A DNA stretch of 64,000 nt. Origin: Methanomicrobiales archaeon HGW-Methanomicrobiales-3. GTDB taxonomy: Archaea; Halobacteriota; Methanomicrobia; Methanomicrobiales; Methanospirillaceae. The stretch spans positions 124,001 through 188,000 of the forward strand of contig PGYK01000005.1 of NCBI GenBank assembly GCA_002839605.1, in the 5' to 3' direction. Made by a program: the position numbers and the translations under genes. Below are positions 1 through 7,989 of the stretch, in pieces. Below the pieces are notes generated by a model that saw nothing but the letters and a program-made list of their open reading frames with translations, had not been told where the DNA came from and searched no databases. Position 1 is the stretch's first letter. Every line of letters starts with the position of its first letter.

Positions 1-1128
1 AAGATGTTCAGCCTGCTTCTTTGTTGTGCCGTACGTATTGAACTTCCAGATTTTTGTCGCGCCGGGGATGATCCCCGTGATACCCCGCTCCTCGAGCGCG
101 CTCTGGAGATAGTATCCGCGTTTCTTGTGCGTCTCTGCTACCGTGTCGAACGATTCGATGGTGTTGATCCGGGTCATTGTATGCTTCCGCGGGTATTCCG
201 ACATGCAGGTTGTGCCCTCAATGGAGAGGAGCGCGTCCATGACAACATGGTGGTTTGCAAGCTCGCGGTCGAAATGTAATGTCCGCTCCTTTACGTGCGG
301 GAACGAAGCCATCATACCGACGAGGGTTACCCCCATGAGCGTGCAGCCCATCATCTCCGGTTCCTTGATCCCGAACCTGCGTTTCGTCACGTCGCCTTCG
401 ATGGCCGTTGTCCGGAAGACCTCATTCTCCCGTTCAGCCGTTGCTGCGAGGATCCCGGACGGTGCCGGGGCGGCCATGCTCTTGTGGCCGGAGCCGACCA
501 CGAAGTCAACGCCGAGAGCCTTGCCGTCAACCGGCATGACCCCGACCGTGTATGCGCCATTATAGACCACGGGGATGTCGTACTGGTGGGCCACCTTTGC
601 GATCGCCGCAACATCATGGATATTCCCGTACTGGTAATCGACATGATCGATGAAGGCAAGGACGGGCGCCCTGCCGAATTCGCGTTTGACCTCCTCGATC
701 TTTGCCGCAGCCGCATCGGGCGTGACCCGCTTGTCATCCCCGACCGGGATCTCGCGGGCAATTCCTCCGGCCCCTTCCACGGCCATGAATTCCGTGTAGT
801 GTGAGAGGGACGTGAGGAGTACCGGGTCACCCTTCTTCACGTAGGTCTGGGCAACCGCCTGGAACCCCCGCCGGGCACCGGGCACGGTCCGGACCGCATC
901 CATATTCAGCCACTTTGCCACGTCTTTGTGGAACTCCGCTATCGGGGGTTTTGCAATATAATCGAGCCGGTTGGGTTTGCGGCAGTTGTCGCAGACCGAG
1001 TACCCGTCCCCGTACGCGATCACGGCTTTCATCGCGTCGCCTGTAAGCCGGCCGGCGGCCTGGATCGGGTCGATGTTGATGAAGAGCTCGTCAACCTGCC
1101 GGGCTTCGATGCCCTGCCCGCACCTCAT
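1..1128 (-). CDS. pscS: Sep-tRNA:Cys-tRNA synthase (SepCysS), C-terminus cut by window edge
   Basis: This PLP enzyme converts O-phosphoseryl-tRNA(Cys) to Cys-tRNA(Cys), the indirect cysteine route of methanogens. The reading frame is open for 376 codons to the window edge; the family is only slightly longer, so roughly ten residues are missing. Visible features are a CDNC pair at residues 46-49, matching the family's catalytic cysteines, the PLP-lysine segment GSGHKSMAAP, and a later cysteine in EMMGCTLMG. The ATG overlaps the stop of the upstream 60-residue gene by four bases (ATGA), so the two are probably translated together. The partner enzyme SepRS is not in the window. The identification is firm from family motifs and overall sequence. 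Confidence 0.93.
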   Translation of the reverse strand, partial: MRCGQGIEARQVDELFINIDPIQAAGRLTGDAMKAVIAYGDGYSVCDNCRKPNRLDYIAKPPIAEFHKDVAKWLNMDAVRTVPGARRGFQAVAQTYVKKGDPVLLTSLSHYTEFMAVEGAGGIAREIPVGDDKRVTPDAAAAKIEEVKREFGRAPVLAFIDHVDYQYGNIHDVAAIAKVAHQYDIPVVYNGAYTVGVMPVDGKALGVDFVVGSGHKSMAAPAPSGILAATAERENEVFRTTAIEGDVTKRRFGIKEPEMMGCTLMGVTLVGMMASFPHVKERTLHFDRELANHHVVMDALLSIEGTTCMSEYPRKHTMTRINTIESFDTVAETHKKRGYYLQSALEERGITGIIPGATKIWKFNTYGTTKKQAEHL

Positions 1129-1307
1129 TTCAGCATCTCCTGTTTTAACGATCCGACCTGCCGCTCAAGGTTCTCCAGAAGGCGCACTGCCTGCGCTTTC
1201 TGGTTCGCATCGAAATCGTGGGATGGTGCGGTCTCCCGGAGGAGGACGCGGAGGTCCGTAAGCGTATAGATAGCCTGGAAGGTCATGTCGACTGCCCGTT
1301 TTGACAC
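1125..1307 (-). CDS. 60-residue protein coupled to SepCysS
   Basis: A short acidic/basic helical protein with a GTG start preceded by AGGTGA. A longer reading of this frame back to about 1496 is possible, but it crosses promoter-like sequence and lacks coding character. The C-terminal half (residues about 30-60) has a heptad-like pattern of L and A residues, suggesting a short coiled coil. It overlaps the SepCysS start by ATGA. The place beside SepCysS suggests a role as a partner or scaffold of the Sep-tRNA complex, comparable in idea to SepCysE of other methanogens, but no sequence relationship is evident and the function is unknown. Confidence 0.6.
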   Translation of the reverse strand: MSKRAVDMTFQAIYTLTDLRVLLRETAPSHDFDANQKAQAVRLLENLERQVGSLKQEMLK

Positions 1308-1451
1308 GTGTTCACCTGCTGGTAGTATAGGTGCCGGAAGAAAAAAAGTACCAGTGTCCGTTTCTATGGGCAGGGCAGGATGAGGAGTACGTACATTTGT
1401 TTCATGCCCTTTATTTGCCGAACGGTAGAATACTGGATAACCGGTGAAAAA

Positions 1452-2093
1452 ATGAACGAACAGGTACATCTCCGGTTCAGGACCGAGGTCCGGCACTTCT
1501 CGCTTGTAGCAATTCTCAATTTCATCTTTGCCGCCATTGTCATGGCGATGAGCGTCGCGTATATTGTCGATGCCGTCTTTGGGATCATCTCCCCGGGGAG
1601 CCCCCTGTTGCCCCGTGCATTCAGCGGAGCCGTTGCGCTGGCATGTTTTGGTCTTGCCATCAGCTGGATCATTTCGACAATCCAGGTATTTGAAGGGGTT
1701 GAGGAGATCAGCGGCGAACTCGAAGAATCCGATGATCCGGTTTCAGAAGACCGCATCACCTGCCTGATGGTGAAGATGCTCGCGCACTACCGGAACAACC
1801 AGGCAACGATCCGGCGCATGATCCTTGTCAGCACGCTGGGCGGGTACTGCTTCTTTGCCCTTGGTATCCTGACCAGCCTTGAAGCATTCGTCATTACATC
1901 AGACGGGATCTCCTTCACGCTCGACAGCCTGCTGGTCATCCCGGCAATGATTCTGACTATCGGCATTGCGCTGGTCAGCCTCCTCTCCTCGCACACCTTT
2001 TCGCAGTTTGCAGCCACCTGGGATCGGCGCATCGAAGAGATCGATGCAGCGGAATGCACGCTCAAAAAGAACCTGGGGCTGGATGAATCATGA
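1452..2093 (+). CDS. Membrane protein of unknown function (213 aa)
   Basis: I chose the ATG preceded by GGTGA over an in-frame start 24 codons upstream, because that extension has no hydrophobic or conserved character. The protein has two hydrophobic helices in the first 80 residues and two more around residues 115-185. The segment between them is acidic (ELEESDD), and the C-terminal tail looks amphipathic and cytoplasmic. The stop overlaps the ATG of the next gene, a winged-helix protein, so the two form a probable membrane protein/regulator pair. No family is recognised with confidence. Confidence 0.7.
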   Translation: MNEQVHLRFRTEVRHFSLVAILNFIFAAIVMAMSVAYIVDAVFGIISPGSPLLPRAFSGAVALACFGLAISWIISTIQVFEGVEEISGELEESDDPVSEDRITCLMVKMLAHYRNNQATIRRMILVSTLGGYCFFALGILTSLEAFVITSDGISFTLDSLLVIPAMILTIGIALVSLLSSHTFSQFAATWDRRIEEIDAAECTLKKNLGLDES

Positions 2094-2365
2094 GCGGGCG
2101 ACGGACCGTGTACGAGATTTACTGGGAGATCCTCGTGTATTGCAAATCTCCCCGCTCGTTCACGGCCATCATCAACCGGTGTGACCTGAACTCGAAGACC
2201 GGGCAGGAATATTTGGGATTTCTTTCCGGGAGAGGGTACCTTTCCGCAGTAACAGAGGAGGGTAAGACCCGGTATGTTTCCACACCGGCAGCAGGGGAAT
2301 ACATCGCGCTCTTCTCCACTTTGTACCACAAACTCTTCGATTCCGGCCCGGGGTTCAGGCTGTGA
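2090..2365 (+). CDS. Winged-helix transcriptional regulator-like protein (91 aa)
   Basis: A small archaeal winged-helix protein. The YEIYWEILVYCKSPRSFTA segment fits helix 1, SKTGQEYLGFLSGRGYL fits the recognition helix and start of the wing, and KTRYVSTPAAGEYIA fits the wing and last helix, as in archaeal PF14947-type HTH proteins. It overlaps the preceding membrane-protein gene by ATGA and is probably its regulator or co-regulated partner. DNA binding is inferred from fold resemblance only. Confidence 0.7.
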   Translation: MSGRRTVYEIYWEILVYCKSPRSFTAIINRCDLNSKTGQEYLGFLSGRGYLSAVTEEGKTRYVSTPAAGEYIALFSTLYHKLFDSGPGFRL

Positions 2366-3144
2366 TTTTTCCCTGGAGAAACTGCTTCTGGAGAAAAAAC
2401 TGAATTCCGTGATCACACGGGTATGAAAAATTGCATCGATGTGCATCTCCCGGTTCCGCATTTCCTGGATGCATGACTGGAGAGAAGTATCCTGATAATG
2501 GAGAAATAATGCTTTAACCGCCACGGCACGCCTCCCCGGGCCCTGGCAGATTCCCTCTTAATAACCCGAAAACGTCCATTTTTTTGCTCTGTTAAAACGG
2601 GCGTGAATCAGTAGGGTTCAAACCCGAAGCATAAAAATCGGATGAATATTTGAACATAACAGTCCTCGCCCGCATCCTTGCACTCCTTATGGGGGCGGCA
2701 AGGCCCACGAGCGTCGCGCAATGGTCGTGCTGCGGAAGCGATAGTGCCCCGTATGGTCTCCATGCGGGATCCTCAAACTGGTGATTTCCCGGGATATTTT
2801 CCTGAAAAAACCGGATTGAGGCCGCCACGGGGGCGCCCCGCGGGGGTGGCGGCAGGCATCGCAAAAACGTAAAAGAGTCTTGGAAATCCTTGTTGATTAC
2901 TATTTTCTTGGGGAAGTCCCATGAAGCGATTATGGGGTCCAACCGCCCCAATACTCCCATGAAGATGCTTGCCACCCGAACTTCAATGGGTGAGAGGATG
3001 CGCTATTCCGGAAAGAAGCCGTTTATTGGGGACTTCGCTGCCACCGCATGAAGAGCGCCATGGGTGTGCGAAAAAAGGGAATCCGGAAGCGTCAGGATCT
3101 TTGTTATCGCTAATGAGTTCTCCACAGAAAAAAAGAAATTCCGG
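2366..3144. other. Long non-coding stretch with hairpins; possible degenerate dispersed element
   Basis: About 780 bp with no convincing gene on either strand. It carries a GC-rich inverted repeat at 2822-2852 (arms CCGCCAC and GTGGCGG around GGGGCGCCCC) and, near 2970-2995, CACCC/GGGTG arms. Read on the minus strand, about 3000-2600 has long open stretches that change frame, with GC-rich and low-complexity coding. That pattern suggests a structured non-coding or decayed repeat rather than a protein gene. I have an impression that similar stretches occur in other Methanomicrobiales, but cannot verify it here. Confidence 0.4.
2822..2852. repeat. GC-rich inverted repeat
   Basis: Seven-base arms CCGCCAC (2822-2828) and GTGGCGG (2846-2852) flank an internal GGGGCGCCCC palindrome, giving a very stable potential cruciform or hairpin in the middle of a gene-free stretch. 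No T-run follows directly on either strand, so it does not look like a simple terminator. Confidence 0.6.
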
Positions 3145-4002
3145 TTATCCCCTGCGCACCAGCACCGCGAGCAGCCCGGCAAGACCTGCAGCACAGATGA
3201 TGGTGAGGGGAGAGAGGGGTGACTGGGTTGCCGTAGGCCACGGGGTCGGTTCCGTGGTCGGGACCTTCACGGTTGTAACGACCGGGGCAGTGGTGGTCGG
3301 AACAGCCGTCGGCGTCTCGGTTGCCGGGGCAATGACCGTGTAAGTCACCTTGCCGATGTAGCCTTTCGAGTCGCTGAAGTCCACCTCATAGGGCCCGGCG
3401 CCGGTCACTACCACTTTCTTGGTGAATGTTCCTGAATTGTCCCGGATATTGTTGGTGGTGGGGATGTACTGGGGGCCGAAGATCCTGCCGTCCGGGCCGC
3501 GAACCTCGATCTGCACCCCGCTTGCTCCGAGTTTTGCGATCGATCCCTCGATCCGGAGTGCGTCTGCAAGGTTCTGGGTCATGGACGAGGTGATCTCGAT
3601 TTCACCAGAGCGGTCAATGAGCGTCACCATCTGCAGGGTTACCGAATCCGAGCTGGTACGGGGCGCATCTGGACCGAGGAACTCCACCTCAACCTTGTAG
3701 GTGCCCCCGGGAAGTCCCTGGGTATCGAAGAGCTTGTACTGGGTATTCTTGTTCTCCTGGATGGTAACCGGCTGTTTGCTGATCAGCGTTGCCGTATACT
3801 GGGACTGATAAAACGCAAGGTTGAAGGTCGTGCCGGCCGGGAAGTTGCTGTCAACCGAGCATTTCAGCGGGATGCCCACCTGGATCTCGCTTGGCTTCTC
3901 ATTCGAGGCTTTATCCGATGGGCAGGTGAGGTAGAGCTGGTATGCCGATGCCGTGCCGGCAACACACAGGAGGCAGAGTGCGAGCAGAAGGATCCGTTTC
4001 AT
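3145..4002 (-). CDS. Secreted, membrane-anchored surface protein (285 aa)
   Basis: The N-terminus is a classical signal peptide (MKRILLLALCLLCVAG, cleavage near ASA). Residues about 25-225 form beta-rich, probably Ig-like domains. They are followed by a Thr/Pro-rich stalk (about 228-262) and a C-terminal hydrophobic helix ending in VRRG. This architecture is common for S-layer-associated or cell-surface proteins of Methanomicrobiales; the stalk is likely glycosylated and the last helix anchors it in the membrane. I chose the ATG at the signal peptide because the 27 in-frame residues upstream would spoil it. Function beyond surface location is not visible. Confidence 0.8.
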   Translation of the reverse strand: MKRILLLALCLLCVAGTASAYQLYLTCPSDKASNEKPSEIQVGIPLKCSVDSNFPAGTTFNLAFYQSQYTATLISKQPVTIQENKNTQYKLFDTQGLPGGTYKVEVEFLGPDAPRTSSDSVTLQMVTLIDRSGEIEITSSMTQNLADALRIEGSIAKLGASGVQIEVRGPDGRIFGPQYIPTTNNIRDNSGTFTKKVVVTGAGPYEVDFSDSKGYIGKVTYTVIAPATETPTAVPTTTAPVVTTVKVPTTEPTPWPTATQSPLSPLTIICAAGLAGLLAVLVRRG

Positions 4003-4076
4003 ACCAAGAAAATCGCAGGGCGTTAATAAAATGTTTCCCAAAAAGTGGCGAAAAGAACGCGAAAGCCTGCTGCTCT

Positions 4077-4682
4077 TCAGCACATACCGATAAAATTTTT
4101 TAAGAGGCGCAGGCCGACAGCCCCGCTCTTCTCGGGATGGAACTGGACTCCGCAGGTCGTGCCATTTGCAACTGATGAGGCAAAGGGGCAGATATACTGC
4201 GTGGAAGTGAGGGTATACGCGGGCGTTGTGTTTGCATAAAACGAGTGGACGAAGTACACGTATTCTTCCGCGCCAAACCCGGAAAAGAGCGGGTGATCGT
4301 GGTTTGTTACCTCAATTGAGTTCCAGCCCATGTGAGGGATCTTGAACCCGGGGGTCCGGATAAACCGGCAGACCGTTCCCGGGATGAGCCCGAGTCCCTG
4401 GTGAATCCCGTGCTCCTCGCTCGTCTCCATGAGCATCTGCATGCCAAGGCAGATGCCAAGCAGGGGAACGGAGCGGGCGGAGCTGATAACCGTTTCCCGG
4501 AGCGGGCCGAGTTGCTCCATGCCTTCACAAAATGCCCCGACACCAGGGAGGACGAGGCCGTCAGCTGCAGCGATCTCCCCGGCATCGCAGGTAATTGCCG
4601 CCTGCGCGCCCGCCTTCTCAAGTCCGCGGATAACACTCCGCAGGTTCCCAAGCCCATAATCAATAATGGCTATCTTCGTCAT
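4077..4682 (-). CDS. hisH: Imidazole glycerol phosphate synthase, glutamine amidotransferase subunit
   Basis: HisH hydrolyses glutamine and delivers ammonia to HisF for imidazole-glycerol-phosphate synthesis in histidine biosynthesis. The 201-residue length is typical. It opens with IAIIDYGLGNLRSV, has the nucleophile segment GICLGMQML and the His-Glu pair in QFHPEKSG near the C-terminus. Its start lies 23 bases inside the end of the upstream PAPS-reductase-like gene, so the two are probably co-transcribed. No other his gene is nearby, which is usual for the scattered his genes of archaea. Confidence 0.95.
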   Translation of the reverse strand: MTKIAIIDYGLGNLRSVIRGLEKAGAQAAITCDAGEIAAADGLVLPGVGAFCEGMEQLGPLRETVISSARSVPLLGICLGMQMLMETSEEHGIHQGLGLIPGTVCRFIRTPGFKIPHMGWNSIEVTNHDHPLFSGFGAEEYVYFVHSFYANTTPAYTLTSTQYICPFASSVANGTTCGVQFHPEKSGAVGLRLLKNFIGMC

Positions 4683-6072
4683 CGCATCCTCCTTCGCGGA
4701 GCCGCCAGCGCCCGTCCGTTATCCATGATTCAGGAAGCCCCTTTGCTTCCTGCCATTGCCTGAGCCGTTCGGTCCAGTTCTCCCAGTGATCGGGATACGC
4801 ATCCTCGATCATGTGAATCAAAGCCATATCGCTGGACGGGCACATGAAGCATCCGATCCGGTCCAGGTGCCGGCCATAGAGGACATTATACGGCGCCTCT
4901 TCCCGGAATATGTAAAGCCAGACATGCAGTGCCGTCCAGTTGTGGATCGGGGCTGCCGAGAGCTGAGCCCGGACATTTTTGTTGCGCCAGACCCGGTCGC
5001 TTTTTGCACGCGTGGCGGACTCATAGCGCCGCTGGCCGATGAACGAGAGGCATTCACCCCACGTCTCTTTAATGAAATTTCCGACCGGTGTCAGCTTGCA
5101 GACCCGGCAGCACCAGCGGGCGTTTACCGCGGGCGGTCCATCCCTCGCAAATGTATCCCAGAACGTAGTGATGCCGTTCGTTTTGAGCACTTCAAGGCAG
5201 TACTTCTCCGCAACCGTATCGATATTTTCATAGGTCTCGGGGAACTCAAGACCGGTATCGGCAAAGAGGAGCGGGACCTTTCCTATCGCCTTTTTTACGA
5301 CAAGGAGCGTGGCAAGGCTGTCCTTTCCACCGGAATAGGAGACATTGGCCGGAAGGTCTGGGTTCCGGTTTTTGACATCCATGACAAACTGGATCGCCTC
5401 ACCTTCGGCCCGTTCAAGAACCTGTGCATTGGCAATGACCGCATCGTCCCATGATGCGGCGCCGGGCTCCACCTGCGATGCGATGTTGCGCCGTGTCCTC
5501 ACGATGGATCCCTTCTTCATCTCCCGGGCAGCAGCAGCATCCACCTTTGCCCGGCCAACCCCGATGCAGGTCCGGTCCGGGGCAAGGATGAAGACCTCGT
5601 CACCAGCCCGTACATGATCATCGATATGCACAAGCCCCGGTGCAAGCACGCTCATTCCCTGGTCGCGGATGAAGGGGACGGCGTCTTCACTCACCGTAAC
5701 ATACCGACGTGACGGGGAGAAGAGCCGGCAGGCTTCCGGCCGGGGCACCGGTTCCCACGAGCGCCGGTCCGGGAAGTATCGTATGATCCCGGCAACACCG
5801 CCACCGACGATGACCTCTTCCATCCGGTCATGGTCGGGAACCTTGTTGAGGAGCGCGACATGGCCCTCAGGGATGAGCGGGGCACCAAAATGATCCTGGT
5901 AGATCCGGTTGATCAGCGCGATATCCGCAGGAAAGGCCGGGCGGGCATCCCCGGGCGGGGTGACCGGCACCTCACGGGTAGCTGCACCGCAGGCACACTG
6001 GCGCGCAAGAACCGGGGTGTGACAGGTATCGCACCAGCGGAGCAGGATCCTGCCAAGATAAGTCGGGCGCAT
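4660..6072 (-). CDS. PAPS reductase-family protein with N-terminal zinc ribbon and PUA-like domain (470 aa)
   Basis: The first 30 residues hold a zinc-ribbon pattern (WCDTCHTP...CACG). A central segment around residues 130-210 (VTVSEDAVPFI, GDEVFIL, IGVGRAKV) resembles a PUA RNA-binding domain. Residues about 245-440 are an adenine-nucleotide alpha-hydrolase/PAPS-reductase fold with the pyrophosphate loop NVSYSGGKDSLA. Conserved cysteines follow in RWCCRVCK and IGCFMCPSS, which could hold an iron-sulfur cluster. The PUA plus ATP-PPi combination points to sulfur or other chemistry on RNA rather than assimilatory sulfate reduction (inference). A TATA-like TTTTTATC about 25-30 bases upstream supports this start; the frame remains open to 6210. 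Confidence 0.75.
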   Translation of the reverse strand: MRPTYLGRILLRWCDTCHTPVLARQCACGAATREVPVTPPGDARPAFPADIALINRIYQDHFGAPLIPEGHVALLNKVPDHDRMEEVIVGGGVAGIIRYFPDRRSWEPVPRPEACRLFSPSRRYVTVSEDAVPFIRDQGMSVLAPGLVHIDDHVRAGDEVFILAPDRTCIGVGRAKVDAAAAREMKKGSIVRTRRNIASQVEPGAASWDDAVIANAQVLERAEGEAIQFVMDVKNRNPDLPANVSYSGGKDSLATLLVVKKAIGKVPLLFADTGLEFPETYENIDTVAEKYCLEVLKTNGITTFWDTFARDGPPAVNARWCCRVCKLTPVGNFIKETWGECLSFIGQRRYESATRAKSDRVWRNKNVRAQLSAAPIHNWTALHVWLYIFREEAPYNVLYGRHLDRIGCFMCPSSDMALIHMIEDAYPDHWENWTERLRQWQEAKGLPESWITDGRWRLREGGCDDEDSHY

Positions 6073-6229
6073 CTTCTTCACATATTTGTGCTGAGGGGAT
6101 AAAAACTGGAGGGACCGCTCCCATCTTTGGGCGCGATCCACCCCGCAATGGCAACCGGGAAAGGCACAGGAACCACGCGGGCGGGAGCATTGATAACCCT
6201 CCATCTTCAACTGTACTAGCGGGAATCGT

Positions 6230-6490
6230 ATGATCGATCCGTGGATTTTTACCGCATTCTGTCTTGTGCTCCTGGCAGCATGCGCACTCGTTCGCGTAGT
6301 CCGGATACCGGTACTCTATGACCGGATTGTGGCAGCAGCCGTGACCATCGCCATTGCTGCTGTCGCAGGTCTTGTCCTCAGTATTGCACTCGGGGATATT
6401 CTCGTGCTCGATGTGACCATCATCCTTGCCCTGCTCGGGTATGCGGCGGTTATCGCGTCTGGTGCCTCTGCAAAGGAGGCACAGGCATGA
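6230..6490 (+). CDS. mrpF: MrpF/MnhF-type cation:proton antiporter subunit
   Basis: An 86-residue protein of three hydrophobic helices. The cytoplasmic-loop motif VVRIPVLYDRIVAAAV is characteristic of the F subunit of Mrp/Mnh multisubunit Na+/H+ antiporters and of related modules in membrane-bound hydrogenases. The stop overlaps the mrpG ATG (ATGA). Only F and G are present; neighbouring genes are unrelated, so the remaining subunits must lie elsewhere or be absent. Confidence 0.85.
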   Translation: MIDPWIFTAFCLVLLAACALVRVVRIPVLYDRIVAAAVTIAIAAVAGLVLSIALGDILVLDVTIILALLGYAAVIASGASAKEAQA

Positions 6491-6855
6491 GCAGCCCGGT
6501 TGCGGATATCCTCATCTTCCTTCTGCTCGCGGCGGGCATCGGGTTCGGGGGCATTGCACTGATGGGGCTGTTGATCTTTCCGGATCTCCACAGCCGGATG
6601 TACACCGCGCTGCGGGCAAGCCTCATCTGCGTCTCAGCAGTGGTGGGTGCGGCAGGAGTATACGCACTGGCCCGGCTGGTTGAATCCGGCGGGGACCAGT
6701 ATGCCGCCTTCCTCTTCCATGTCATATTCTTTGTTGGGATAATGGTGGTTGCCATCATGATCGTGAACCGGCAGGTTCTCGACAAGACAAAAGCACTGGC
6801 CTATTGCGGCAGTGTTCCCGCAAAGAATCCGGATCAGGAAAAACCGGAATCCTGA
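6487..6855 (+). CDS. mrpG: MrpG/MnhG-type cation:proton antiporter subunit
   Basis: A 122-residue membrane protein with three helices and the G-subunit pattern GLLIFPDLHSRMYTALRAS. The family normally works with MrpA-F in electrogenic sodium/proton exchange, or as the antiporter part of energy-converting hydrogenases. It is translationally coupled to mrpF by a four-base overlap. The C-terminal tail is hydrophilic and somewhat longer than usual. Confidence 0.82.
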   Translation: MSSPVADILIFLLLAAGIGFGGIALMGLLIFPDLHSRMYTALRASLICVSAVVGAAGVYALARLVESGGDQYAAFLFHVIFFVGIMVVAIMIVNRQVLDKTKALAYCGSVPAKNPDQEKPES

Positions 6856-6883
6856 TCTGATCAATACTGTTTTTAAAAGGAAA

Positions 6884-7240
6884 TTATTCAGCGGGTATAT
6901 CATCTTCTTCTTCAGTTTCAGCCGCTGATGCATCCATGAAGCAGACCACCGCAGCGATGCCAAGAAGGATGACGGTTGGCATATAAAGCGCCAGCAGTGC
7001 AAACGATCCGGCAATGGGGATACAGAGCGTGATGAATACCGCTGAAGAGATGAGCATGTAACCGGCAAAACGGGTCTCCTTGTTTGCTATGGCAGCTCCC
7101 ATCAGACCGAGGCTGGAGAAGAGTGCAGTCTGGATACCTGCAAGGGTCACATCATTGGATACCGAATTGGCGATGACATACCCCGCCGTGATGATACCCG
7201 CAAGACCGCCTGCAAGACCGAGGAGAAACCGTTTGTTCAT
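6884..7240 (-). CDS. Small four-helix membrane protein (118 aa)
   Basis: The start is the ATG of MNKRFLLGLAGGLAG; the open frame runs 35 codons further upstream but that part is not membrane-protein-like. Four hydrophobic segments are followed by a short acidic tail (ETEEEDDIPAE). The gene is convergent with mrpG. It resembles uncharacterised archaeal DUF4064-type small membrane proteins; no function can be assigned. Confidence 0.65.
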   Translation of the reverse strand: MNKRFLLGLAGGLAGIITAGYVIANSVSNDVTLAGIQTALFSSLGLMGAAIANKETRFAGYMLISSAVFITLCIPIAGSFALLALYMPTVILLGIAAVVCFMDASAAETEEEDDIPAE

Positions 7241-7544
7241 GTTCGATACGTTGTTCTGATGGCGAATAAAGGTTGCCGTGAGCCCGTTTCCGGGATTGCG
7301 GTGCAGTGTAAAAACCAGAAAAAAACCGCGGGTGCGCAGGAGCAAAATACTTGCGGAAAAGCCCGAAATTTTTTTAAAATAAAAACCTTCAATCTCCCGT
7401 ATTTTCCAAAATGGAATTCAAATTAAAGGATTGCGCATTTCGTGACATATCTGTGTTTTATTTCGTTTCCGGTCCGATGCAACCGCATTCCTTGGAAATA
7501 AGTGATGGTTTTGGCAGATTCTGCGCCCCAAAGTGCCATTGCGA

Positions 7545-7560
7545 CCAAAATATTTATTAA
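7545..7560 (+). promoter_or_regulatory. BRE/TATA promoter of the Lys/Ala-rich peptide gene
   Basis: CCAAAA followed by TATTTATTAA is a good archaeal BRE/TATA box. Transcription would start near 7585, giving a leader of about 25 bases that contains the strong ribosome binding site GGAGGTG at 7597-7603, eight bases before the ATG. Confidence 0.6.
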
Positions 7561-7610
7561 TTGCCAAATTAACACGAGATATAACCCTTTCCGGTAGGAG
7601 GTGGATCCCT

Positions 7611-7691
7611 ATGGCAGCAGCAAAGAAGGCGGCAGCTAAGACGCCGGCAAAGAAGGCGCCCGCAAAGAAGGCGGCACCGAAGAAGAAGTAA
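7611..7691 (+). CDS. 26-residue Lys/Ala/Pro-rich peptide (histone H1-tail-like)
   Basis: A very short gene with a consensus ribosome binding site (GGAGGTG) and a clear upstream BRE/TATA box. The product consists only of M, A, K, P and T, with repeated PAKKA/AAKK blocks and a KKK end. This composition is that of histone H1 C-terminal tails and of bacterial H1-like proteins, so it may bind DNA or RNA, or serve as a polycationic counter-ion. All codons are host-like (GCA, GCG, AAG), and the gene lies just outside the left end of the integrated element. The coding call rests on the ribosome binding site, promoter and regular composition; the function is inference. Confidence 0.65.
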   Translation: MAAAKKAAAKTPAKKAPAKKAAPKKK

Positions 7692-7797
7692 GATTCTTCT
7701 TTCCAACACTACACTTTTTCCCGCAAGGGTTGTTTTTTCCTTGGTTTTCCCGAGAAACGGCACGTTCCCGTACCGGAGAAACGTTTGCAAAAACGAG

Positions 7798-7811
7798 TGC
7801 GCCGACCGGGA
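7798..7811. repeat. Distal attachment site (duplicated tRNA-Gly 3' end)
   Basis: TGCGCCGACCGGGA matches the last 14 bases of the tRNA-Gly gene exactly (in minus-strand sense, the 3' acceptor strand plus part of the T stem). One mismatch and two further matching bases follow. No other part of a tRNA is present here, as expected for the distal att site left by integration into a tRNA 3' end. Confidence 0.78.
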
Positions 7812-7989
7812 TTCCCAACTTAAGGTTATGTGCGCTTACAATTTCTTAATCCCCCGCGCACTTATAACCCATCTTCTTTTGGTTTGATCCTTGCATTTAA
7901 AATCAAAGGAGCAAACAGGACGCGATATGAGAATTGATTAGAGGGCTCACGCCGGGGTATGTTACATCCCCGATTATAAAAAATAGAGA

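Noticed and set aside
2592-2975. Minus-strand open frame of 127 codons in the non-coding region
   Set aside because: Composition is erratic, with runs of Pro/Arg from GC-rich palindromes and no ribosome binding site; better explained as part of a structured repeat.
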